64,000 nt of DNA. It comes from Hymenoscyphus infarciens. Taxonomy: Eukaryota > Ascomycota > Leotiomycetes > Helotiales > Helotiaceae. The translations under genes and the position numbers were made by a program. A model generated the notes under the pieces. It saw only the letters and a program-made list of their open reading frames with translations. It ran no database searches and was not told the origin of the DNA. This document shows, piece after piece, positions 47,187-57,159 of this stretch; within the stretch, counting starts at the first letter, position 1, and each line of letters begins with the position of its first letter. The stretch is from the NCBI GenBank assembly GCA_001414345.1, contig LLCB01000021.1, positions 283,195-347,194 of the forward strand, written 5' to 3'.

Positions 47187-48870
47187 ATGGGCTCCTCACA
47201 ACGACCCCAAGACAGTCTGGATACGTCACCAACTCCCAACAATCCGGCACAACCTCCCCGCAGAAGCAGTCTAGGATTACTTTTGAGAAGGAGCAAGTCG
47301 ACCGAATTCCGCGGCGGCTCTAAGAAGCAGATTGCTGCCAGGGAAAGAGAAGCAAAGGAGGAAAGAGATAGATTGGCAGCCGCAGTCCCTCGCTCACCAC
47401 CGCGCTTGCCACAATACGGTGAAATCGCGCCAATAGAAAGTTTCGGGGGCGAGGATCGTCCTGATTCTGTTGCGATCATTTCAGGACAAACACACGGCAG
47501 AGCATCAATGGAGCCACCCAGAGCAAACACGTTCAATGGCACAGTGCCACCGGTACCTCCTATCCCCAACGGAAGTCGCAACCCAGATTACGACCCCTAC
47601 GCAAGGACAGTGAGTATGACCAACCGTGGTAGATACAGCTATGCTAGCAGTGCTGTGAGCACCATAAACAGCCCAAGACGTGTTAGGAGACGGAAGGATC
47701 CGACACCATTCAAGTAAGCAATATCTAGCTTGGAGCTATGCGCCTGGCCCATTCAGAAAACTAACGTTTCCCAGCATCCTAATCATTGGAGCTCGCTCGT
47801 CCGGCAAAACTTCATTCCTCAACTTCCTCAAGACTTCCCTCGCCCTCCCACCCAAGAAGAAGCCCGCCCGAGCGGCCGAACCTCTCAACGATGACATATT
47901 CGCACCACAAGGGAAGCAATCCGGCAACTTCATCTCTCACTACTTGGAGACGGAGATCGATGGCGAGCGTATCGGGTTGACATTGTGGGATTCGGAGGGA
48001 ATGGAGAAGAATCTGGTTGACCTTCAGCTTCGCGAGATGACCTCATTTTTGGAGAGCAAATTTGAGGAGACCTTCACAGAGGAAATGAAGGTAGTTCGGG
48101 CTCCAGGTGTTCAAGATACTCATATCCACTGCGCTTTTCTCATATTGGACCCCACCCGACTAGATCGAAATATTGCAGCATCCCAGGCACAGGCTGCGAA
48201 TGGCAATGGTGCGAATGCAAAGCACATATTGGAGTCTCGCGTCGTTGGCGGTTTGGACGAGGATCTGGATCTACAAGTTTTGCGCGCGTTGCAGGGAAAG
48301 ACAACCGTCATGCCGGTCATCTCAAAAGCCGACACCATCACAACCGCACATATGACCTTCCTCAAGAAGACTGTGTGGGATAGTTTGAAACAGGCCAACC
48401 TCGATCCTCTTGAGGCTCTCGGACTTGACGAAGCAGATGATTCCCGAATTGATTCAAGCCGTATTGAGGAAGGCGACGAGGACGAAGAGTCCGATGCAGG
48501 GAAGAACTCCAGCGACGATCTCCCAATCCAAACCCCAGAAGCAAGTTCAACTCCAAATTCCAAGCGTCATTCATCCGGATCCGTTCGCCGCCAAAGCAAA
48601 CGCGCAGACGACGAGCCAGAAGAGACCCCATACCTCCCATTGTCAATCATCAGTCCCGATATCTACGAACCTGGTGTGATTGGTCGAAAATTTCCTTGGG
48701 GATTTGCTGATCCAATGAATCCTGAGCATTGCGACTTTTTGCGATTGAAGGAGGCCGTTTTCAGCGAGTGGCGTGGTGAGTTGAGAGAAGCCAGTCGGGA
48801 ACTCTGGTATGAAGGATGGAGAACAAGCAGACTTAAGTACAGAGAAGTCAAACCTGGACCACGGAGATGA
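47187..48870 (+). CDS. divergent septin-like GTPase
   Basis: Two exons, 47187-47713 and 47775-48870, give 540 aa. The N-terminal 175 residues are disordered and Arg/Ser/Pro-rich. The GTPase domain opens with the P-loop GARSSGKT (about 181-188). It continues with a switch-II-like WDSEGM (~247) in place of the septin DTPGxGD, then DTHIHCAFLILDPTR, the nucleotide-specificity SKADT (359-363) and WGFADPMNPEHCDFLRLKEAVF near the C-terminus. The last resembles the septin ENPEHCDF element. A disordered acidic/Ser insertion lies at ~395-450. Septins polymerise at septa and hyphal cortex. The divergent switch region makes hydrolysis doubtful, so this may be a non-core septin such as the AspE group. Its C-terminus lacks a coiled coil. 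Confidence 0.75.
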
Positions 48871-50411
48871 TATGTTTTTCGGCGCATGTCTCACCAGTAC
48901 GAGACTTGTTTCTGAAGATAATCGGTTTTACGGGCCACGAAATATTTTGCGGAGATTTCCTTTGTTAGCTGCATACCCCTTACTTCAATTTGTTTTTGTG
49001 CCCAATTCCCCTTGTGCTCTTGTTACATGGCAAATCTGTGGCAACGGGAACACATTATTTTCTCTCTCACGGGGGGAGATATTTTAGATTTGAAAATTTT
49101 GATTCAGCGACTGCGTTCAGCCTTCGTTCTCCGCCGGTCGCGCATCCGTTCTTCTACAATTCTTCTGTCTTTTGTTTGCGACCGAGAATTTTCAAGGGAG
49201 AAAGGGAAAATCCATACCTCTCTCATAAGCTGCAAGTGGAAACGATGGATGGGAGATACTTGGAGTGCATTTTTTTTCAATGGAGGATGATGATATCTTT
49301 GAAATTGAGCATTCGTTGGGCCGCTGAATCCTCTAGGCTCTCTTGTTTTTCTTTTGCCTTTTACCGTTGATTGGGGTTTTTTACACCGACAAGGTACTAC
49401 CACCTTTTACATGACCTTGGCGACGTTTGGGTGGTTCAACGGGTGGCAGCCTGTCTGTTGTATTTATTTTGTTTATTAGATAGTCTTGTATGAAGTGAGG
49501 ATGCCTTCTTTTGAGATGACCGAGTGACCTTTTCTGATGTATACTTTGCTGGTGACTTGTGTGATGTGAAGAAATTTGACTATGTGTTGATCAAGCACCA
49601 GAAGTATGAGTTTGTGTACAATAGTAGGTGATATTCGTTGGTGTATTGGGATAGATAGAGATTGTGTGATTAAGTGTAACCTTGTGCGAGTGCAAAAATC
49701 ACAGACGCAGGGAAGTTCGGGTGGTGGCGGGATGGGTTTTGGTGATGCCATTTTCCTTCTCTCATGCTTCTCCTTTTCTGCTCATCCGAAAAACGATGCT
49801 CATACAGGAGACGGGGAAGAAGGAGGAGATGGCCAATGCTATTTCCCCAGCGCGCATATCGATTTCATCGAAAGTTCTGTATCCCGAAGACTGCAAATGG
49901 GCGTGCACTGGAACCCAAAGAGAATCGGACCAGTGTACGGATCGAGATATTGCGTCCCTTCTAGATAGGTTTTATCTTGTACTGGGATACCTGTACGCGG
50001 TACAACTTACAAGGACAAGTGCGGCATTGTCAAGCTTGGATATTTACGCTACCTATCTCAGAAATTCTTGCTGAGCTGTCGAGTTGCGTAAGGATGGTTT
50101 GCACTTTTTGTGGTCAAGCGAGAGAAGGATATATCCTTTTTGGAGAGAGAGATGGGACAACACAAGAGCTAGGTCAAAGGTGATCGATATATGTAAATCT
50201 TGTTTCTGTGGGGAATCTATTGAACTAAAATCTCATCTATTTACTACCCTATTTACTATCTACTCAACTGGGACTATATAAGACACAGAAGAATAAGAAA
50301 TTTTCAACCAAACTTGAGTCCCAGGAGTTATCCATCAAGCAGGAGTTATCCATCAAGCAGCGAGTTGCAAAGACTTATTGTCCACTCTCATGAACCTTCT
50401 CCGTTTTGGTG
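48871..50411. other. convergent gene-free stretch
   Basis: Two genes converge on this 1.5-kb stretch. The first 500 bases probably form a long 3' UTR of the septin-like gene. A 15-base direct duplication (AGGAGTTATCCATCA, adjacent copies near 50322-50356) was seen. No gene is supported. Confidence 0.4.
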
Positions 50412-51962
50412 TTAAAATGAAGCAGGTCCTATTACACTCACTGCATGTCTCCCATGTGTCCAGGTCACATACTTACATGTTTTGTAACCATTAAACTTCG
50501 TTCCGCAACCATAAGACTCAACGTCATCCTTCAGTTGCAACAGCTCTGTATCTTCCTCGTCCAAAAGTTCAATGAGGCGTCTCGCGATTCTACGTCGAGG
50601 GAAATGCCAATTCCGCTCCTTATCTTGCCATCCAAACTTTCTAGCCCACCTCTTTGCATCTCTATACTTGGGAATATCTAATTTCCCCTTTTGATACATT
50701 ATTTTGATAGCATGTCGCATCTCGAATTCGCGTTTGTTCCTCATGGACCCCCAGACAAGCAGGGAATCGTCGTTGAAGACTGTCTCTCGAAGTTTGTGGG
50801 TGCCGTATTCTTGCATCTTGATGTTGGGGTAGGGGATTACGTTTATCCTCCTATAGCTCCGAATGCCAAATTGATTGGTTGGGTGGTCGTGAGGAAGTTC
50901 TGGCAGGCTGATGCCGGGTGAGTAACGCTGGGGTGAGTTTTGAGGGAGGTCTAATGGATATCTTCCACCAGCAAGGGCGATATGTGGTTGATTTGCTGTG
51001 AATACCAATGCGGTGAACGGAGCTGTGAGGCAGCTGAGCCTGGCTGGTGAAATTGCAAAACGACCGGGGAAGTAATTTTCGGGCAGGTGGGAAAGACAGA
51101 AACTGGCAGTGAAACTGATGGGGTTGTCAGTTGCATCCATATGCAAGGCACCAAAGTCCTTCAGAGAAGTGTTGAGGTCCGCTTGTGGCTCGGAGATATT
51201 GACCTGGATAGAGGTAAATTCTGTGTTGTCCTTGTGTCCGATGCCAATGGATGCATTTCCCAGCCAACTTCGAGCCTGAATATCCGAGTCCCGACCAGGA
51301 AAGGAGTTCTCCAAAAGTTCCATTGCAATCCGGATGATGTCTGTAATCAGATATCGGACTTCTGGGTCTCCAAGCCTGGCGACTCTTGAGGTTTGTATGT
51401 TTCTAGCGCCTTGCTGCACGGTAAACCCGAGGTCATAAACATTTCCATAAGTCTCAATCATGGTTTTGCCCACCGCACTATGGAACCTTTCTTCCGTGCC
51501 TGGTCTGGTCAGCTTTTCTCGGACTGCTGCCATGATTGGATGTAAGCCCAGTTTTTCGGTAGCCTTGGCCGAAAAGTACCGGGCATATGGAACGAGATTC
51601 TTTCGTGTAACCACTGTATTTGCGTTCTTGTTCTTGCTACCGGGTACTGAGAGAAGTTTGGGCCGGACGTAGAAGGGTATATCATCCTTCATATTGGTGT
51701 AGGCAATTGCTGCAAACTCCTCTTCTGAGAGGAGTCGGTTGAGTCTGAGAGGGTATGGTAGGAATGTACTCATTTCTTTACGGTCGTTTACGTTTTGAGG
51801 CTTGACTCCAGCCAGAGAATCCAGGAGCCGAAGTTCGCAGATACGGTGTTGTAGATCGACATTGTAGTACTCCCGTTTCGAAAAGATGCATTTGTCATCG
51901 TTGAAGGAGTGGTAGGATCCCATGTTTATAACTGTCCATTTTAAAGTTGGCATAGAGTTCAT
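50412..51962 (-). CDS. hypothetical protein with a putative Fe(II)/2-oxoglutarate dioxygenase-like core
   Basis: This single long ORF of 516 aa starts at an ATG directly after TTTTCAG, so an upstream exon is possible. I do not recognise a named family. A possible jelly-roll metal site is visible: H274-x-D276 (GALHMDATD), then about 50 residues of beta-like sequence, then H327 (QPHIALAGGR), with R334 a few residues on. H-x-D...H with a following Arg is the pattern of Fe(II)/2-oxoglutarate oxygenases. The C-terminal ~110 residues are rich in Lys/Arg and Trp (KRWARKFGWQDKERNWHF) and could bind nucleic acid. Near the end a GTAAGT may mark a very short alternative intron. The enzyme call is inference only. 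Confidence 0.5.
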   Translation of the reverse strand: MNSMPTLKWTVINMGSYHSFNDDKCIFSKREYYNVDLQHRICELRLLDSLAGVKPQNVNDRKEMSTFLPYPLRLNRLLSEEEFAAIAYTNMKDDIPFYVRPKLLSVPGSKNKNANTVVTRKNLVPYARYFSAKATEKLGLHPIMAAVREKLTRPGTEERFHSAVGKTMIETYGNVYDLGFTVQQGARNIQTSRVARLGDPEVRYLITDIIRIAMELLENSFPGRDSDIQARSWLGNASIGIGHKDNTEFTSIQVNISEPQADLNTSLKDFGALHMDATDNPISFTASFCLSHLPENYFPGRFAISPARLSCLTAPFTALVFTANQPHIALAGGRYPLDLPQNSPQRYSPGISLPELPHDHPTNQFGIRSYRRINVIPYPNIKMQEYGTHKLRETVFNDDSLLVWGSMRNKREFEMRHAIKIMYQKGKLDIPKYRDAKRWARKFGWQDKERNWHFPRRRIARRLIELLDEEDTELLQLKDDVESYGCGTKFNGYKTCKYVTWTHGRHAVSVIGPASF

Positions 51963-53248
51963 ACTGAAAAGTGTAATTATGGAGAGAAGAGCCTTACATT
52001 CTGTTTCGTTATTCTATGAGCCTTGGCCGTGGAAGTCTGAGTTTGCCCGAGGATAGTTGACAGAAGGGAATCGGGCGATAGTGTAGTATCTGGCTGCAAA
52101 GAAATATCAGTGCCGGGAAACTCGTCGGACGTGCTCCAGCCAATGTTTTATGTACGGTGTGATTACGTTAAAAGAGAGAGTGCGAACGTAATACTTTGCT
52201 GGGCCTCGGAAAGAATTTGAGTTGGGCGATAGACTTCGAATTTTGCTATGTACCACGGGAAATTGCCTCGACTTTTGCCAAACGATTTTAGTTGCTCCTA
52301 GGGCCTGATTTGAAATGACTGGAGAGAATTCTCTGTAATTGGCCAAGCTTGCAAATGAGTGTATATGAAGTTTACAAAGTACGAATGGACCCGATGTAAT
52401 TTACATGAATAACGTTTGACATAATTAAAACGAATTTTGGGACAAAGAAAAATGCACTAAAGAAACGAATTGTTTCCGCGCATGGTAATATAACCGAGAA
52501 AGAAAGTTTTACAAGGGGTCTTTCATGGGAAGCGTAATGCAAAGAACCCCCACAAAGAAAGTTTTATATAATACGCCACATCAACCCCGGTTCTCGTTAC
52601 TCGAGTAGATTGTTGTAAAGGATTTAGGACAATCAAGAACTCCGAAAGACTCTCGAACAACGCTTTCAATTATCCTGAACCGTTTCGCACAATCAAGGTA
52701 AGAGTAGGTGTTCGTAGGGTAATGCCTACCTCTATTACAGAGTTTTTTGTTGATAGAATTAGCTTGGTTTCAGCCCAACTTGGGCCGCTTCATTGAATTC
52801 AAACTAACGCCATCTCCTACTTGGAAAGACACAAAGAAATACTACACTCCATGATTGTCACATCGAATAAAGAAGGCAAAGAAAAAAGCAGCACTTCTTT
52901 TTCATATTGAAATGAAATCGCTTGAGAAATGACATTAGATAACTCAGAGATCCGCTCTGCTAAATATTATGCTAGAGATTGTAGCAAGTTAAAAAATTAG
53001 CAAATCCCTATCATAACTAGAAAGAAAAATACCAGGTTGTTCGCTAGTCCGGTTTCTATCACACTCCCCCAATGCAAACTCCATATATCGATTTGTAACG
53101 CCATGCCATGTGCCATACGCACGCTCTCGCCATAATCATACCGAAGCCAATCCCGGAGACCCTCTCTCCGCCGAAGCTTTCTAGTTGTCACCGCTTAGCA
53201 ATACTTCATTTCGAAATGCCGACCGCGACGAGTTCGCAGTTATTCCTA
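51963..53248. other. gene-free stretch between two minus-strand genes
   Basis: It may contain a 5' exon of the upstream-facing 51.9-kb gene: a GTAAGG donor near 51998 follows an open stretch. I could not join it in frame. Around 52620-52730 words such as AGGACAATCAAG and TTATCC recall the dispersed repeat but are too weak to call. No other gene is seen. Confidence 0.4.
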
Positions 53249-54424
53249 TCATCCCATATCTCCCTCAAACTCCAGATCTCCATAGTCAACAAACCCTCCA
53301 TCCTCACCAAACTCCATTCCCGCCCAGTCATTCCCTTCTCCAGCACCGCCCAACCACACACCACCTTCTTCCAGTCGAACAACCAAGCCATCACTCCCAA
53401 GAGGAACCTTAAGATCCTTTAGACAAGCTGGGTTGTGAAAGCATCCTCTTCGATGACTGAAACAGTTGTTCCTACTCACATTAACCCCCTGGCTCTCGAC
53501 TGTCAAATGTTTAGGATTCAAGCATGTCCAGTTACCACATAAGTGACTATTTTGCCAATTTTGATTAATCCATCCATCTTGTTGTTGCAATGTCAAGGTA
53601 TGATAGACGAGATGGTGAGCTATTCCATAGGGGATCGTGAGCGAGTGAGTTTGGAGCTGGTAAGGAGCATGCGAAGAAGGACAGGTAAAAGTAAATCGCT
53701 TCGAGATGGTTCGACGCGCGATGAGCAGTCCATTTTTTGTGAGGCGAGGAGATGGAGGGGATGGATGGAACCAGCATTCGTCGTCTTCGCGGAATGGGTC
53801 GAGGAGCCAATTGGTGCTTGCAAGCCATGCTTTGAGATCTTGAGTTAATTTTGCAGGGCGAGTTGCAAGAGAGACGACGAGTCGCTTTCGTTCTTGGCAC
53901 GAGAGCGGGCTGTGAAAAGAAATCGGAGGTTCTGGGGAGGGTGGATTTGATTGACGGTTGGTTCCTTCATCTTCCTGGAATTCCAACCCTCCTCGGCCTG
54001 TAGTAGAAGTTAAAGTTACTCCTTCTCCAATAGTGTGCTTCGGACTCTCAATTCCTCCAAGATTAGTAGAATCATCGCTCGTGTCAACCTTATCCTCAAT
54101 ATCTCTTCTAATTTCCACAACCCTTTCGTTGGTTGCCTGCGCTGGCAAAACCTCACCAAGAGGACGAGATGGCTCAGGAGATGGTTCAGGGGAGCTCTCC
54201 GTAAGGTCGATATAAATTCTTTCACTGAATTGATTTTCTTCGAGCTGTCGGTGAGGAGCTTTGAGCTTTGAGGCCGAGCTCGGAGGCGTGAGTAGAGGGG
54301 TCGGTTTAATTCCATGATGATGCTCCACAAAATCGTCGTCGGTCTCAATCGATGGTATCAGTATTGGCATTGCGGAGCCCGAAATAAAGTCCTCAAAAGT
54401 GGGTTCCGGGCTCGGGGTTGCCAT
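53249..54424 (-). CDS. nuclear protein with an I-PpoI-type His-Me finger endonuclease module
   Basis: This single-exon ORF of 391 aa starts at ATG 54424. The first ~170 residues are disordered (Pro/Ser/Glu/Thr-rich). The C-terminal half carries a module matching I-PpoI, the Physarum homing endonuclease. The pattern is H294-L-C296, C301, H306, N315, C321, C328-x-H330, C334. From memory the I-PpoI residues are H98, C100, C105, H110, N119, C125, C132, H134 and C138, so the spacing is identical at a constant offset of 196. H98 is the general base, N119 holds the Mg, and the others bind two zincs. A further Cys (C248) could be the fourth ligand of zinc one. Pfam calls this fold a zinc-binding loop of homing endonucleases. 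No intron or rDNA context is present, so a domesticated role is likely. Confidence 0.78.
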   Translation of the reverse strand: MATPSPEPTFEDFISGSAMPILIPSIETDDDFVEHHHGIKPTPLLTPPSSASKLKAPHRQLEENQFSERIYIDLTESSPEPSPEPSRPLGEVLPAQATNERVVEIRRDIEDKVDTSDDSTNLGGIESPKHTIGEGVTLTSTTGRGGLEFQEDEGTNRQSNPPSPEPPISFHSPLSCQERKRLVVSLATRPAKLTQDLKAWLASTNWLLDPFREDDECWFHPSPPSPRLTKNGLLIARRTISKRFTFTCPSSHAPYQLQTHSLTIPYGIAHHLVYHTLTLQQQDGWINQNWQNSHLCGNWTCLNPKHLTVESQGVNVSRNNCFSHRRGCFHNPACLKDLKVPLGSDGLVVRLEEGGVWLGGAGEGNDWAGMEFGEDGGFVDYGDLEFEGDMG

Positions 54425-55460
54425 GTTTGTGGAAAGGGCACTGACGATGGTTTGCTAGTTGCCTCCAATACTTCGTAGGATAAAGAGTTGGTAAGCTGTA
54501 AAGTTTTGAAGCAACATCCGGTCTTTGGTGCTCTTAGATTTGGAATTGTGCTTGAGAATTCGACTTCGAAGGTGTGACATGAACAGTAAGTTTGCCGAAG
54601 CGAGAATAAATACCCTCGGAATCTGTGAGAAAGGGGATACTGTCACATAGTTCTATCGCTTGAAGGAATAGCAAGATAAGATGTAACACTGGTTTGATGA
54701 GAGACCTTATCCTCTAACTTTTGAAGAGTGATCTAATGAGAAACTTGGTGGTTTCGTTCGAGGAGAAAATATCCCCCAAAGTTCAAGACTTCAGCTTCGC
54801 CAGCTTCCGCAGAAGAGAACGACGACTCTGATTACCAGAGTGAATCAAAACTGTCTTGATGCTGGACCTTTTGCTGCGATCAAGTGGGAATAAAGGAAAA
54901 GACTGAATATGGTGCAACGTTGAGGTTTACTGTAGACGACGTAGGAAGCCTTTTGAGAAGAGAGTTTCTAGCTGGAAGTTTTAGCCCCAGAGTGTGGTTA
55001 CCAATGAGGAAGGAACTACCCTCGCGGTGGACAGGAAAAGAAACAATAAATATCATTTTCGTGGCTGCCTATCTAGCTCGTTGTTCCAACCCTTTGATAC
55101 AATTGAGAAAACATTGTTCGAAGTATCTAGCGTAGTTACTTTAAGTTGCCCTATATAGTTGGAACAACGAACAAGGCAGGTTCGAACCTATCTACTACTA
55201 CGTTTTCTGTCTACTCTAAGCTACCCTTAATTAAGAGCCTTAATCATCTCGCTCTTAAGCTAAACGTTAGATGTTAGACGAAGTGTTAATAGTATAAGAA
55301 ACCGAAGAAATATAGCAGGGAAGCAGTTATTAAGATTCTTAATTGCTTATAAGCTCAAGGATATTTTATAAAAAGCAGAATCAAACTAGTTCTGTGGTTG
55401 TTAATCGGAACTAAGGAACAGAATTTACACAAGAAGATTCATTACATTATTATATTGATT
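54425..55460. other. gene-free stretch with a diverged repeat copy
   Basis: About 1 kb between the nuclease-like gene start and the F-box gene end (both minus). The part from 55200 to 55450 is AT-rich and holds no gene. A copy of the dispersed repeat lies at 55085-55190. Confidence 0.45.
55085..55190. repeat. diverged copy of the dispersed ~160-bp repeat
   Basis: It shares ATTGTTCGAAGTATCTAG, TTAAGTTGCCC, GGAACAACGA and CAGGTTCGAACCT with the other copies in the same order. Its GGTTCGAACC core equals the consensus B box of tRNA-type Pol III promoters, although the other copies have GGTACGAACC or a variant. Confidence 0.5.
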
Positions 55461-56780
55461 CTAATCACAATGCCAGACTCCAATAGGAATACCTAGAGGA
55501 TCCTCGTCATCATGATCTTCCATGGCCTCTGCCAAATCGCTGACATCTTGCTGCGAACTAGAGGTATCCTTCCATCCCAGCTTTTTGGTAACCCGAACGC
55601 TTCGGAGAGCAGGAAGTCCACCGTTTTCCACAGTTTGGTAGAGTCTGCCAGCAGTAAGGCCTACTTCATTCGGCATGTATGCTGGAGACGACTCGATGTC
55701 TAGAATCCGGAGGGGATGTTGTTCAACAGCTAGGAGATCATCAGATATGTAGTCTGCAGAAATCCGCAGGGCCTTCAGCTTTGGACATATATTCAACAGT
55801 GTGTTGAGATCCCCTGAGTTGAAATGGGGCATCGGGTATCTTATGGTCAAATGTCGTAGTTTCGGTCCGATATGTCCAAGAACAGGAAGGAGACTATATG
55901 TATGAACTTGAGCACAGTGCTGAATGCTCAAAACCTCCAAAGAGTCAGGGATAGTACGCAATTGATGTATCATAAACATATCATCAACCCCACCCGCTAA
56001 GTGCAAAGCCTTCAACTTTGGAGGCCAGGGATATGTGGTGAAGGAATCGTTCTTCCCTTCGCCAGAGGTCCTAGGGAAGAACAGCGTTTCTAATTGCTGT
56101 AACGATTTCAGGGTTTGAAACAATATCTTGAGAGATATCGAAGCCGAAATCAAACTCAGGTTGAGTAGTTTTAGGTTGGCGCATTTGCTTAGGGAGGCAA
56201 AGCTATTGATGGCAAAACTCGACTGAGGAGCAACAAACTTCACAATGTTTCCTTTCAGTCGCCCCAACAGACGTGCAGTTTGGCTCCTCGAGCTATTGTG
56301 GACCAGAGATGACATATCTAGGCTTTTGACGAGCACCGAAAGTGAAGATTGTCTGATATGGGCATTTTTGGATGGGCAGACTGTTCTCACAAAGGCCTCG
56401 AATCTGCTTCCGTCCAAGTATGGATGCTCGTAAAGGAGAGCGATACTGGAGGTATACCATACTCGAGAAACCAATGTGCAAGCCCAGAGAGTGCCCTGTG
56501 AGCCCTCCCGTCGTGGGAGAAAGCTGAGAATGTGAGCGACAATCTCGGAGGGGAGCAGAATTTCGCGAAAAAAGTTGCTTCTGGTTTCGTCGAAGTCGAA
56601 GCGGGTGGAAGGAGGAGGGATAGTCGGTGATGATGCTTCTATCATTTGCACCTGCGCTTTCAGAGGTTGTGACATTTCCACGTCCCACTGCAAAAGATTA
56701 GCATAGGTTTTTCTGGTTGAATCGGTAAGCTGTGAGCAGAGAGAAAAGTTGCATACATTCCCTTGGGCGTCGAGGGCCAT
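55461..56780 (-). CDS. F-box protein with leucine-rich repeat-like region
   Basis: The frame is open from ATG 56780 to TGA-adjacent end 55461 (439 aa). A likely intron at 56756-56688 (GTATGC ... ATGCTAATCTTTTGCAG, 69 nt, in frame) would give 416 aa starting MALDAQGNWDVEMSQ. The F-box core LPSEIVAHILSFLPRR lies at about residue 53 of the spliced form and would bind Skp1 in an SCF ubiquitin ligase. The rest shows irregular Leu-rich units (LKLLNLSL, LKALHLAGG, LEVLSIQHC, LRHLTIRY, LKALRISADY) spaced by ~25-40 residues, a likely substrate-binding solenoid. The C-terminus is acidic. The substrate is unknown. Retaining the intron adds 23 residues without a stop, so both forms are possible. Confidence 0.78.
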   Translation of the reverse strand: MALDAQGNVCNFSLCSQLTDSTRKTYANLLQWDVEMSQPLKAQVQMIEASSPTIPPPSTRFDFDETRSNFFREILLPSEIVAHILSFLPRREGSQGTLWACTLVSRVWYTSSIALLYEHPYLDGSRFEAFVRTVCPSKNAHIRQSSLSVLVKSLDMSSLVHNSSRSQTARLLGRLKGNIVKFVAPQSSFAINSFASLSKCANLKLLNLSLISASISLKILFQTLKSLQQLETLFFPRTSGEGKNDSFTTYPWPPKLKALHLAGGVDDMFMIHQLRTIPDSLEVLSIQHCAQVHTYSLLPVLGHIGPKLRHLTIRYPMPHFNSGDLNTLLNICPKLKALRISADYISDDLLAVEQHPLRILDIESSPAYMPNEVGLTAGRLYQTVENGGLPALRSVRVTKKLGWKDTSSSQQDVSDLAEAMEDHDDEDPLGIPIGVWHCD

Positions 56781-57159
56781 GACGATTGAGTGGCGGGGTA
56801 ACTCGAGGTGACTTGTTTTCGAGTATCACAAGTATGGGATACAGCGTTGATGCGCTCCAAGTATCAAGGGGAGAAAAAGGGTGACATTTTGCCAGGCCAA
56901 TGCTAGACAAGAGTTGTTTTGCTCTTTCAGATATCAAGTGTAGGTGAAGCGTGGGGTTGTCACAATGCCTTCAACAAAATAACTAACTGCTTAAATACCG
57001 AAGTAGGCCCGCGAGACAAGGCTGTGATTTAAATTTCAAGACCTTTGTCAACATTAAAACTACTGGAAGAAAACAACCACCCTCTTACGGCTGCCTTTTA
57101 TAGGCTGAATTGACTCCAATCCAATTTCAATACAACAATATTCTCGAGGACACCCGACC
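56781..57159. promoter_or_regulatory. divergent promoter of the F-box and Gemin2 genes
   Basis: Only 379 bases separate the two start codons, so the two promoters must overlap. I see no recognisable operator. Confidence 0.5.
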
